Source of the DNA: Chiridota heheva
Taxonomy: Eukaryota; Echinodermata; Holothuroidea; Apodida; Chiridotidae
Assembly (NCBI GenBank): GCA_020152595.1
Contig: JAIGNY010004284.1
Span: forward strand, 152,501 to 216,500
Direction of reading: 5' to 3'
DNA length: 64,000 nt
This document shows positions 1 to 10,439 of the stretch, piece after piece. Positions within the stretch are counted from its first letter, which is position 1. Every line of letters starts with the position of its first letter. Both the position numbers and the translations under genes were made by a program. A model generated the notes under the pieces. The model ran no database searches and was not told the origin of the DNA. It was given only the letters and a program-made list of their open reading frames with translations.

Positions 1-1400
1 CACCATCAAAACCAACTGTCACAAAACCCTCAATTTCCTCAGGATCCTCTCCAGCACTGACTGTGAAGCCAATCGTCTCACCCTGCCCACCTTATACCGC
101 TCCCTCCCCAGGTCCAAGCTGGACTGCGGCAGCTTTATCTACGCCTCCCTCCGTCCGCAAACTGTACTTGAGGTACCTCGAGGTCACTGAAAACACTGTC
201 TTAAGGCTTTGCCTTGGCGCCACCCATACCACCTCCATCATCAGTCTCCACGTAGAGGCCAATGAACTCCCCTTTGACCTCAGGTTCACCAGGACCGGCC
301 TCTCCTGCGCTCTTCGTATCCTCACCGATCCGCGGAACCTTTGCCTCCGTTCCATCGATCTCCCTCCTTCACCAACCTCAACAAACGCATTCCCCCACCT
401 TTCGAAATCCGGATGCACTCTCACTTCACCAAGCCAACATCAACATTTTCTTGATTGCCAGGCAGACTATCCCTCCCACGCCAAGCTGGGTTACCCCCCC
501 CCCTCTCTTCCTAGGGTTTCCCTGGCCTTTCCCCTACACGATAGCTCTCCACAACCCAGCCTTCTTTCGCTCCAAATACTGCCAACTCAGTAAACATTTC
601 CACTTCTCTCTCCTCTTCACCGACGGCTCCACACAGGAAGGCTCCTCTGCAGCCGCCGCCGCTTGTCCCGGCCTCACCCTCTCCTCAAGGTTGGCCGATG
701 GAACCTCCATGTACTCTGCTGAAGCAAAGACAGTCCTCCTGGCCTTACGCTTTCTTAAACTCTCCTTCCGCCCCGCTTCGTCATCTTCTCTGACTCTAAA
801 ATCCGTTCTCACTGGCATTCTCGACATGCTCTGGTCCAACCCACTCATCATCCTACAAATCTTCAATAAACTGCACGCTCTTTCTTCCTTAGGGGGAAAA
901 AATATCTTTTTTTCTGGATCCCGGTCACGTCGGCATTCCCGGCAACGAGAGAGCCGCCAACAACGCTCTGTCGAATCACATCTCTCCTTTTCCCATCCCG
1001 CACTCCAGATTTCCGTTTCTGAACTTCCAGCTACCTCAATAAGACCTGGCAAGACTCCTGGAATCTCGAGACTAGTAACAAACTTTACATCATCAAACTC
1101 AGTCTGGACCAGCATCCCCCGGCACAGTCGCAACGGCAGGGAGGACGTTGTTATCACCCGCATCCGCCTCGGCCACACTTTTCTCACCCACTCTCACCTA
1201 CTTTCCGGCTCCCCTGCTCCTCTCTGCCCTACATGCAACACCGATTTCTCGATCAAGCATATCCTCTTAACCTGTCCCATATACCTGAACTCCAGATCAC
1301 ACCTCTCCCTCTCTATCTCAATTTCCAATCTTACCAAGAATCCTACTTCCAACTTTATCACCTTTCTCCGCAGCAGCAATTTATTCCAGCTGATCTAAAC
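1..1400 (+). pseudogene. Degenerate non-LTR retrotransposon, 3' part (post-RT region, RNase H, Cys/His motif)
   Basis: Three reading frames in succession carry pieces of one LINE polyprotein. Bases 2-180 read like the region after the reverse transcriptase (LYRSLPRSKLDCGSFIY); bases 180-320 continue in another frame (LRLCLGATHTTSIISLHVEA). From about 590 a third frame gives an RNase H domain with FTDGS at the first acidic site and AEAKTVLLAL at the second. A Cys/His motif of form CPTC-x7-H-x4-C follows near 1228-1275. Further shifts occur around 780-960, where the expected SDS and PGH-type segments are split between frames. RNase H downstream of the RT with a C-terminal Cys/His knuckle fits the I/Jockey-related LINEs. 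The copy is truncated by the window edge and has at least three frameshifts, so it is dead. Confidence 0.8.
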
Positions 1401-1625
1401 CTCCTTTTCCTTTCCTTCTCTGTCTTACCTTCCTCACCTTCCTTTTATTACCTTAGTTTCTTTCCCTTATTCATCTTCTCTCCCTCTCTCTATCCCACCT
1501 CTCTCTATACCACCTCTCTTTATCCCACCTCTCTTTCCTCTCTGTCCTAATTCAAGCACCTTAGTTTTACTATCACGTTTGACTCTGACTGTCGCGGTGC
1601 CGTTAAACATCAACAAACCAAACCA
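1400..1625 (+). mobile_element. 3' untranslated tail of the LINE
   Basis: Pyrimidine-rich sequence with short CCTCTCTCTAT-like repeats leads to a terminal GCCGTTAAACATCAACAAAC followed by a CAAAC-type tail. The same terminal string recurs at 22912-22944 without the coding part, which marks it as the conserved 3' end of this LINE family. Confidence 0.65.
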
Positions 1626-1699
1626 AACTTGTAAAAACATGCATTGTTTTTAATTGTAAAATAAGAAAATCAAAAATATATGCCAGACGAGACTTGCCT

Positions 1700-1875
1700 A
1701 TCACATGTTTTTATATCATCGAGAATGCATTCAAGTTTTCAGGGGTTTATGACAAAAAGATCACAAATATTAAAGGTATATGGACAGGCAGAGAATTTCA
1801 CTCACAGGAAAGAGCATTAAATTCTGAGCAGAACAGTCTTTGAATGGTCACAAACTTACAATAGTTTTGATGGGT
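1700..1875. repeat. Interspersed repeat family C, copy 1
   Basis: This segment shares the order 'gagaatttcac..acaggaaag', 'attctgagcag' and 'aatggtcacaaa' with 5240-5400. It has no coding potential. The two copies are diverged, so the family is old. Confidence 0.6.
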
Positions 1876-2059
1876 TCGAACTTGTTCGAAGACTCGTATA
1901 CTTTGTAATGTGTACACGAACAACATAGAACTTAACATTTTATTTTATTTTGAATTGTAAAAGAGAGTTTGATGATATATTTTTGTTTCCATGCGAAGCA
2001 TAATGCGAACCTATGTAATGGCGATTACGTCCGTCCGGCCGTCCACAGATTTGTCCTGA

Positions 2060-2215
2060 GATTTCCTCAGAAATGTTAAAGTTTTTTGTTTTTTTTTTTT
2101 AAATTCCTCAGAAAATGTTAAAGTTTCTTCAGAGTCTCTCAGAAAAAGTTAAAGTTTCTTCAGATATCCTTATTGAAGGTTAGAATTTCCTTATAAATTG
2201 TTAAAGTTTTTCTGA
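2060..2215. repeat. Short degenerate tandem repeat
   Basis: Imperfect repeats of 'cctcagaaaatgttaaagtt' recur about every 30-50 bases, with an internal poly-T run. No gene is visible here. Confidence 0.5.
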
Positions 2216-2778
2216 GATATTTTAAGACAGGATTGAAGACTAGTTTCCTTCAAAAGTCTACAAAACATTTGATATTTTCTTAAAAGATAACTGTAAAATA
2301 ATACAATTTTCCAATATTCTTCAGAGATTCTCAAGTCTCTCTTGTAGCACTTGAGATTTAAAATCCTTAAAATTCTTCAAAATATTTGGGCACCAACAGT
2401 TGTATCAGGCATGATTATTAAACTCCACCTTTATTATTGTGTTCATTTGCATAAAGTTGCTACAGTATATGACCTGACCAGACTTTTTATTTTATTTAGT
2501 ATGCTTAGTCAGGGAGTGTGACAGAATGTGATTGCATATGGACATATCGAGGGGTGCCATGTAGGACATGGATGGGGGCCATGAGGGACATATGATATAA
2601 TATTTACCATGTTGTATACACCAAGGGCTATATCAGGCATAATTATTTGACTCCACCCTTTTTTCGTATTCAACAACTCATTTGCATATAAGTTATTTGA
2701 ACTGACACTTTCATACATAGTATGCTCAATCAGGACTATGATAGCTAGGATGAGACTTCTTATGGAGCCTATGGGACG

Positions 2779-3885
2779 TTATGTGAGACAGAGGGTGGGA
2801 TGCCATGTGGGATGCCATGTGGGACATGGTGTGGGATGCCATGTGGAACAGGGTGGAATGCCATGTAGGATATATGGTGGAAAACCATGCAGGACATAGG
2901 GTGGAATGCCATGGGATGGAAATGTCATGTGGGACATGGGATGGTATGGATGTCATGTGGGACGTGGCGTCCCACCCAATTTCAACAAGTCATTTGCATA
3001 TAAGTTAATATATGAACTGACACTTTCATACATAGTATGCAAATGCTCAATCAGGGACTGTGATAATTAGGATGAGACTTCTTATGGAGCCTATGGGATG
3101 TCATGTGGGACATGGGGTGGGATGCCATGTGGGACATGGGGTGGGATGCCATGTGGGACATGGGGTGGGATGCTATGTGGGACATGGGTGGGATGCCATG
3201 TGGGACAGGGTAGAATGCCATATGGGACATGGTGGGATGCCACGAGTAACACATAATGTGACATAGTTTGGGATGACATGTAGGACATAAGGTAGGATGC
3301 CATGTGTGACCTAAGGTAAGATGCCATGTGTGACATAGGGTAGGAGGTTATGTGGGACATAGGGTAGGAGGCCATGAGGATATGGGATGTGATGCCATGT
3401 GGGACATAAAGTAGGATGTCATTGGGACATTGGGAGGGATACCATGTGGAACATATGGTGGGATGCCATGTGGGACATCAGGTGGGAAGCCTCTGATGCG
3501 GGACACAGGGATGGATGCCATGTGGGACATAGGGAGAGATGTCATGTGGTACATATGGTTGGATAAATGTGGGACATACATGTAGGATGGGATCCATGTG
3601 GGACATATGGTGGAATGCCATGTGGGACATATGGTGGAATGCCATGTGGGACATAGGGTGGAATGCCATATGGGTCATAGGATGGGATATGCCCTGTGGA
3701 ACATATGATAGAATGCTACATGGGACATGGGATGTCATGTGGGACATGGGGTGGGATGCCATGTGGGAGATATGGTGGAATGCCATGTGTGACATGAGAT
3801 GGGGTGTCATATGGGACATTGGGTGGGATGCCATTTGGGACATGGGGTGGGATGCCATGTGGGGCATGGGATGCCATGTGAGATG
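2779..3885. repeat. 24-bp minisatellite, about 45 units
   Basis: The unit is close to GATGCCATGTGGGACATGGGGTGG with the last third drifting between units. A period of 24 keeps frames open, giving artificial His/Met/Ser-rich minus-strand frames (MSHMASHP per unit) that are not genes. Related scattered units lie at 2515-2590 and a related array at 14540-14850, so this satellite family is dispersed. Confidence 0.85.
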
Positions 3886-3889
3886 CCAT

Positions 3890-4960
3890 TTTTATAATTG
3901 GCCGGGTCATATGATAATGGGTGTTAATTTGCATGGCCATGCGAACCATGACGGTATTTACCGTTCTAGTTATATTATACAAATATCGATTATGATCTGC
4001 AAGGCATGATATCAAAAAGACCAGTAAGTCCTTAAATAGACTAAAACTAAGAAATAAATTAACATCGTTGTGTATATGATATTTTTACACAAATTTGCAG
4101 CGAGCCGAGCAAACTTTTTTTTAGAGAAGTTCTTATCGAGGAAAATAAAAAAATGCCAAAATGATCCTTACCTCAAAACCGCACAAACTACTGTAAGAAG
4201 ATCTGAGGAAGTTTTTTTGATGTGTTATGGTAGATTTTTCGTGAAAAAGCCTTTTTGGCGAAACGATATGAAAATTTCCATGATATGATTCATACATACA
4301 CGGGTAAATGTAAATACACTGTACAGCCATATGAGCCATTTGTGAATCGAATGTGTGTGTGTGGGTGTGTATATTGGATGGACCATTATGATGAGTATAT
4401 GATGAAACATTATGTGGTGCATGTACCTGGAGACTGGAAGCCTGGGAGTCAAAAACGTGAAGTGGGAAATAAGCTATTAGCCCCAGTGGTGTCTGGCATT
4501 CCCAACCAATTACTGATTGTCTTGTCGTGATTTGATACAATGTTTTGACCAGATACTTTAAATTATATTGCTAAATTGTTATAATCTTCATGTTAACACA
4601 AAAATGGCCTATAAAATCAATTCATGTCAATTACAAAAATGACATGAATCGAAGCCATGACCAGTGCTTTCAGTACTTATTAAGCCAATGACAAGTTGTA
4701 AATGGTGTCCCTATTACAATAGAGAGATCAAACAGTTAGGATCAATCTGAACAATTGAACTGAGTTTGTAAAATCCGTGTCTGAAATGCATGATGTACCT
4801 TTGTAAAATGGAATACATGTCAACGACGACGACGATGAGTGAACACACAATTGCAATGACGGGATCGTCCCCTGCGTATTCGGTTATGATAGTAACAATG
4901 CTATCACGAAACGCTTAATACGACACGGACGAGAACACAGATACGACGTACGGACAGACA
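3890..4960. other. No gene recognised
   Basis: AT-rich sequence. The open frames at 4070-4540 lie on both strands, have biased composition, lack splice or family signals and resemble no protein I recognise. Confidence 0.5.
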
Positions 4961-4974
4961 TAACATCGACAACC

Positions 4975-5035
4975 AAGTCTATGTCCACGGCCTTTCTTAA
5001 CCAGTTGTGGTGCATTGGCGTAAGGAATAAATGTT
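4975..5035. mobile_element. Fragment of SINE-like repeat
   Basis: 'ccacggcctttcttaaccagttgtgg' closely matches part of the tRNA-derived SINE at 37790-37925 ('ccacggcttttgataaccagttgtg'). Only the tRNA-unrelated part is present, so it is a fragment. Confidence 0.45.
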
Positions 5036-5239
5036 ACGTTTGTCGCTCTAAAAGAAAAGTTCAAACGAAGATTTAAGTTTTTTGTTTTTGTATTATTTGT
5101 ATTATTATTATATTATTTTTATACCAAGCACGTACAGTAAATAATACCAGCTGAGCCACTACTTGACTACGGCCCTAGGTTATCATTGTTATTTATACCA
5201 ATAATTTCAACAATCACATGTATGTGTATCATCTGATCA

Positions 5240-5400
5240 TAGTATTGCAGTGATGCATCCAAGCTTTCTGGGATTTAGCACAGAAAGAACACAAATAGTA
5301 CAGGTATATCAGGTAGAGAATTTCACCCACAGGAAAGATTATTTATTCTGAGCAGCACAGTTTTAAATGGTCACAAAATTATAGTAACACTTATAGTTTT
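5240..5400. repeat. Interspersed repeat family C, copy 2
   Basis: Matches 1700-1875 in order and orientation through the 'caggtagagaatttcaccc' and 'ttctgagcagcacagt' segments. Confidence 0.6.
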
Positions 5401-5580
5401 TAAATTATGACAAGTTTAAAAAAAAAGGGTTCAGCATATGCAAAGGTGATGAATAATGAACAGCAGACCCTTAGCTTGATTTAAAAAGGGGCAGGGAGCT
5501 AGACTTGTTGAGGGGCACATTAATGCGCGCGCGAAGCTCTGCGTATTTTGGGTGTGGAGTCACAGGGTCCCTTAAGGCTC

Positions 5581-5779
5581 AATCCCCTGGTGAAGAAGCT
5601 CTGGGATTCTAGCTAAAATCATGCATCTCAGAATGAAGCTATTCTGAATAAGGACCAGTCATTAGCCAAACAGGACAAAATCCCCTGGTGAAGAAGCTCT
5701 GGGATTTTAGCTAAAATTATGCATTTCAGAATGAAGCTATTCTGAATAATAAGGACCAGTCATTAGCCAAACAGGACAA
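5581..5779. repeat. 98-bp direct tandem duplication
   Basis: Two near-identical copies begin with 'aatcccctggtgaagaagct' at 5581 and 5679 and end with 'ttagccaaacaggacaa'. They differ at only a few positions, so the duplication is fairly recent. Confidence 0.85.
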
Positions 5780-5854
5780 TTGCTTACTATGCTATCATTT
5801 TGTATTTCATTTATCAGGCTAATTAAGATCATTAAGTTAAAAAAAAAAATCTCA

Positions 5855-5945
5855 TGAGGGGCAGGGCGGACCCCCAAGTGGCAGGGCGGACCCCAAGTGG
5901 CAGGGCAGACCCCAGGGGGGCAGGGCGGACCCACGGAGGGACGGG
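5855..5945. repeat. GC-rich short tandem repeat
   Basis: About four copies of a 19-20 base unit 'ggcagggcggaccccaagt'. Composition contrasts sharply with the AT-rich flanks. Confidence 0.7.
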
Positions 5946-6289
5946 CGGGCCGCTTCTGTAAAACAGCAAAGCTAGGGGTCTGAAGAGGTATACAGTAAAA
6001 AAAAAAAAAAATTAATATTATTTAAATTTGTTTCCCAAATTTCAATTATCAATGGTTATCAAATGTTCTACTGCTAAATTTAGGTCAAGGTTATAATAAT
6101 ATCCTGTTTTCCTCTTCACTGTAGCCAACTTCTCACATTCAAAATATTCCGAGAAAGAACGAAAAACATAAGTTGTTAGCATAAGCAATTTTCTAGTTGT
6201 CCCATTCTGAGGTCACAAAATATTGCGCAATATATGCTAATAAGGTATCTAAGTTTAAACATGATGTTAAATGGTCAATAATTAACCTA

Positions 6290-6705
6290 TTTTGATGGAA
6301 CAATTGTTTGCTAATTGCATGGTTTTTAGTATATTATAAAATTTCTATGGAGTATTTGCATTATCATGACCCGTGCATTAAATTCACGTAATGCACGATC
6401 TTTGGTATTTCGCTTAGTCAAGTTTACAACGGGTGAATTTCTTAACAAAGCGAAAAAATGTATGTAAACTTTTCTCGTTTTTCATTCTTTTTTGTTGCTT
6501 TTTATGCATTTTAAACAATCTAACACTGAAATTATAGAAAAAGATTAGGCCTAATGCTTTTGGCATCGTGTTCATATGCGTATATTTAATGCACGGTTCA
6601 AAGGATTTTGCACTCGCGAATGACCCATCTAAAGGCGGGTCATTCTACTTGGGCCAAAATCCTTTGAACCGTGCATTAAATACGCATAATGCCAAAAACA
6701 TTTAA
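6290..6705. repeat. Interspersed repeat family G with long hairpin, copy 1
   Basis: Shares an extended alignment with 34060-34640: 'ttctatggagtatttgc', 'gtgcattaaatt.cgtaatgcac', 'aatgcacggttcaaaggatt'. The right part (6557-6705) folds back on itself: 'taatgcacggttcaaaggat' pairs with 'atcctttgaaccgtgcatta', with an inner arm 'aatgaccc'/'gggtcatt'. This looks like a non-autonomous foldback or MITE-type element. Confidence 0.7.
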
Positions 6706-7159
6706 AGGCCATAAGTGTACATTGCACCATTGTGTTTTGACCAATAGAAACACAGGAATTGAATTTTATTTACCTCGTACATTAGAGACGACAACTGGGT
6801 CTTTAATTTTAAACCATTTAACATAATTAAGCTAACTGTAATCCTGTTGCCTGTCCACATACCTTTAAAGGACATTACAACAAGCTCCACGATTCTATTT
6901 TCCATCGCCCATTCAAACTTAAAAAAGTGTTGAGATTGCTCCTCATTATCCCCCAAATACGAACAGTTTTATCCTAAAAAGAAGATTTAGAGTGTTCAGA
7001 ATTATGATTTCGAAAAATTGGGAAATGTATGACCGTGACTGCATGATGAGGATAATCCGGGCCACACTGTCCGTTGAGTTTGGAAGTTTTACTGAAGTTG
7101 CACTTGCGGTCATGGACATAGAACAGTTTCATTGCAGTTCCGTCTACCAAGGACGGCAG

Positions 7160-7270
7160 ATTATTTTGTAAGTGCAGGAGTGGTGGGAAAGGGAAGGGGG
7201 AGAGCGGAGAGCGGAGGAGGGGAGAGTGGGAGAGGGGGGAGTGGAGGAGGGGAGAGTGGGAGAGGGGCTG
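7160..7270. repeat. Purine-rich low-complexity tract
   Basis: Repeats of 'ggagagtgggagagggg' and variants. Minus-strand frames over it are Ser/Pro/His low-complexity artefacts. Confidence 0.7.
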
Positions 7271-7399
7271 AACACCCTGATCATACATGTGGATGGTGAA
7301 CATAACTTGAGTTGTGCCAAAGGAGCGCTTACGTGTATGGGCCAGCGGGCAAAACCATCGAAACTCTGTGACTTTTTATGGATACAATTTTGATTTGTT

Positions 7400-7690
7400 T
7401 TTAAATTTTATCACTATTTTTTCTGCCCAGCAAAAAAGTGGCAGCTATATAAAGCAGCCAGCAGCCCAGTAAATTTGGCAACATTAGCCGATAATTGAAG
7501 GAAATCGTACAAAATTGCCCGGAAATGAAGGAGATTGCATGAACAATTGTAGGAGATTTCCCGATTAACAACAGCGTTTGATGGAAACCAGTGAAGAGGT
7601 GCATTTTCATACACCCCTGCGTAGTATATTAAGTAACACAATTCATATCTAGGACCGCGGAGCACCAAACGTGGGTCCCTGATAAGAAAG
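7400..7690. repeat. Interspersed repeat family E, copy 1
   Basis: Contains the hallmark of this family: a run of short imperfect 'gaaattgtacaaaattgccc', 'gaaatgaaggagat' and 'atttcccgattaacaacagcgtt' strings. Other copies lie near 8440-8540, 28370-28660, 29020-29220, 40615-40870, 42225-42500 and 45110-45540. Confidence 0.55.
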
Positions 7691-8394
7691 AATTGTAGTT
7701 TTTATATTCATATTATATATTCAATACCATTTTACTATAGAACCGCGCGGCCCCAAATGATCTAAGACAGGATTGTAGTTCTTTTTTTTAAGTCATAGTA
7801 CATACAAAAAAAAGTGCTGGGCCTGTAACATTTGCTACTATACGGGACCGTAATTCCCGTGGGACAGGGGGACATGTTCCCCCACCGCCATACTTTTACT
7901 TACAGAAATGTACAAATTCAGTACATTTTGGGGATAAATTTGCCTCTTGTCCTCTACTTTTTGGATAAGAGGCGATGTCTCTCCCCTCCCCAACTTTCCA
8001 AATGAGAATTACGGCCCTGCTACTGTACGTACCTTACTACGGTACTGGCGGAAGTGACGTCTGCTGGTAGAAGATTTACTGGTGCTAGCTATATCCAGCA
8101 ATTTTCTTGAGACGACTTACAAAAAATGTAGGGTGATCAAACCGTAAACTGGTGAATTTGAATGTGAACGTCCAGAACGTGGGTAGGCCCAAGACAATTT
8201 GATAATGTCATTTCTGAGAAATTAAAAGTGGGGGGACCACCGCAACTCCCACAATCCATTCCGTGCAGGCAACGCTACTGATAGAGGCGTAGGAAGTGGG
8301 ACAAGAGGCAAGCCGCCTCCCCTGAGAGGATTTCACCTGCCAGGCTACATGCTTTCTGCTCGGTTGGGAGGTAAAATTTTGAAAATATTGTTAT

Positions 8395-8545
8395 ATAATG
8401 CTACAAAATAAACAAAAAATTGGTGGTGAAATTTGCCATTATTTCTCGAAATTATTGAAGAAAATTTCCCGAAAATTGAAGGAAATTTTCCGGAAGTTGA
8501 CCCCCCTCCCCACACCGAGAGGTCACCCTTCCTATATACTCCCCT
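8395..8545. repeat. Interspersed repeat family E, copy 2
   Basis: Carries 'gaagaaaatttcccgaaaat', 'ggaaattttccgg' and the end motif 'gaggtcacccttcctat', which recurs at 28650 and 29200. Confidence 0.6.
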
Positions 8546-8644
8546 GGCAACTGCCCTCTGTTACTTTTAAAACATTAGTGCATATTATTCGGAAATTATA
8601 ACAAAGATCTAATGTCACTTCTTATGATATATTTTTATTTACAG

Positions 8645-9199
8645 ACCGTAAAACAAAATCTGGCCCTGGCTGTTTTTGGCACAGTGCTGTTGTTATGTTG
8701 GTATATTCTTCTGCGGAGGAACGTGGAAACCGATCTACACTCGAAAGGAAAAGATATACGCCTACGTCAAAATGCTGAAATTGAAGAGAGAACTATTACA
8801 CTCGAGAGAAGAATTGGGACAATATCATCAAATGTATTAGATCCGTATTCAAGTGCAATATTAGGTACCACTACAACGAACACAACTCTTACTGATTCCG
8901 CGAATAATAACAATTTAATTAAATCAAACCAGCAAAATCTGACTCTTCCAGAGCGAATTTTAGACAGGATTTCTTTCAAGAATGTGACACAGATAAAAAG
9001 CGTACAAAGTGAAGTGAAGAACGCAACAGAGAACATAGGCGTACAACATGAAGTAAAAGGTGCGACGGAGAACAAATGGATTCCAAGTAAAAAGAACTCT
9101 GATGCCGCACATTTACGAAAAGAAGACGAAAATGGGAAAATAAATACATTATCAACTCCACAGAAAATTTCGCCGGAATTATACCGTCTACGACCTGAA
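8645..9199 (+). CDS. CHST15-like carbohydrate sulfotransferase, exon 1 seen (membrane anchor and stem)
   Basis: This exon encodes the N-terminal part of a type II Golgi membrane sulfotransferase assembled from seven exons (8645-9199, 15129-15354, 26215-26309, 27026-27188, 28709-28865, 30591-30735, 32212-32417), about 515 residues in all. It has a short cytosolic side, one hydrophobic anchor (LALAVFGTVLLLCWYILL), then a polar Asn/Thr-rich stem with four N-glycosylation sequons (NTT, NLT, NVT, NAT). A good acceptor (tttatttacag) precedes 8645 and the donor GAA|GTAAGT ends it in phase 0. The initiator is uncertain: an in-frame ATG lies at 8612, but the strong acceptor suggests the start is in an unseen upstream exon. 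By family, such enzymes transfer sulfate from PAPS to galactosamine in chondroitin/dermatan sulfate. The exact substrate here is inference. Confidence 0.7.
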
Positions 9200-9680
9200 G
9201 TAAGTTGCAGGCCCCTATTTACTATATGCCTACAAAGTGTGTGTGTGTGTAGGAGGAAGGAGGGGGGTGGGGATCACACAATCACGCTAGGATACGAAAA
9301 ATTACCATAAAGTAGATATCAATTCTAAGAATAGTGGGGAAAATCCTGCATATGCCCAGGACTCAGCACCCATTAATTTGCCCAATGTGGGTCTCTTGCA
9401 TAGCTATCACACTTTGTAAAAGAATCGTCGCAATGCAATACACAAGATCGTAGGGAAATGACAAATATGAAAAGATGATATAATGTTAAAGACCACTGTA
9501 CAGTTATAACTTAACTGTTTGAATGAATGGTGGATATGCAATCATATAAATTGAGTATATGTTTGAACCAACACTAAAAGTACCAGGTATAGGCCATTAC
9601 TGAGAAAGACGACTTAGGCCAAAAATTTTAGCTTTAAGCTGGAAATAGCTAGTAACAAGCTAATTTTTTGTAAGATAGGT
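9200..9680. other. Intron 1 sequence, nothing recognised
   Basis: AT-rich intronic sequence with a short (GT)n near 9239. No gene or repeat family is identified. Confidence 0.5.
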
Positions 9681-9689
9681 CCAGAATTG

Positions 9690-9945
9690 TGTGTAAAATA
9701 ACATACTAAAAGTCCCTAGAAATCCTCCTTGAGCTTTCCCAGAAATCCAAGATGGCGTCCAAAATGGCCACCATTTTCATTTTTATCATAACTTTGCATC
9801 CAGAAATGTTATAAATGAAAAACAAGTGTCCAAACATATGTTTTAAGGGGTACGTAATCCATTGGAAGCATCAGTAAGAGGCTACAACGTCTCAAAATTA
9901 CAAAAACGAAGATGGTTTCCAAAATGGCCGCCATTTTGTTTCCTT
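9690..9945 (+). repeat. Left terminal inverted repeat of the transposon fossil
   Basis: Pairs with 13660-13870 in inverted orientation. It contains two 'aaaatggcc.ccatttt' blocks separated by about 130 bases, as does the right copy. Confidence 0.8.
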
Positions 9946-10439
9946 TATGAGGTCATTTCAACCTGACAAGTTCAAAATACAAAAACAATGTCCAACAATT
10001 GTTCTAATGAACAAAGAATCCAATAAAAAATACTAACAGGTACAAAACCATAAGGTACCAAGATGACATCCAAAATTCTGCCAACCGGTCTCAAAATATA
10101 GCATATGATTATCACAAAATTCCCTTTGTACACATCAAATAGGTTTGTAACTATTATTTCATAATCTGTTAATTTATAGAAACTGTGACCCACCATATAC
10201 CTAAATGAGGTGATTTTTGGAAAAGTGAAACTTTTGCAATGGTAAATTTATTTTTGACATGTCAGATTGTTTTCTCCTAGTGCCCTTTTTCGTTCAAAGA
10301 AGATTGGAAGATATAAATTGGCTGTTCTAAAAAAATAAGAAATTTCCACCATTTCCACTTGCAATTAAATGAAAACCATGATTTGACATGTTCTTGTGTA
10401 ACTCATTGAAACATTGCGAACTAACTCATGATGAGCTAG

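Noticed and set aside
63..593. First plus-strand frame as an independent gene
   Set aside because: It is one of three frames of the same broken LINE polyprotein.
2805..4015. Overlapping frames on both strands rich in Met, His, Trp
   Set aside because: Artefacts of the 24-bp minisatellite; no start context, splice sites or family similarity.
8612..8644. ATG at 8612 as the certain start of the sulfotransferase
   Set aside because: A strong splice acceptor ends at 8644, so these codons may be intronic; the start is left open.
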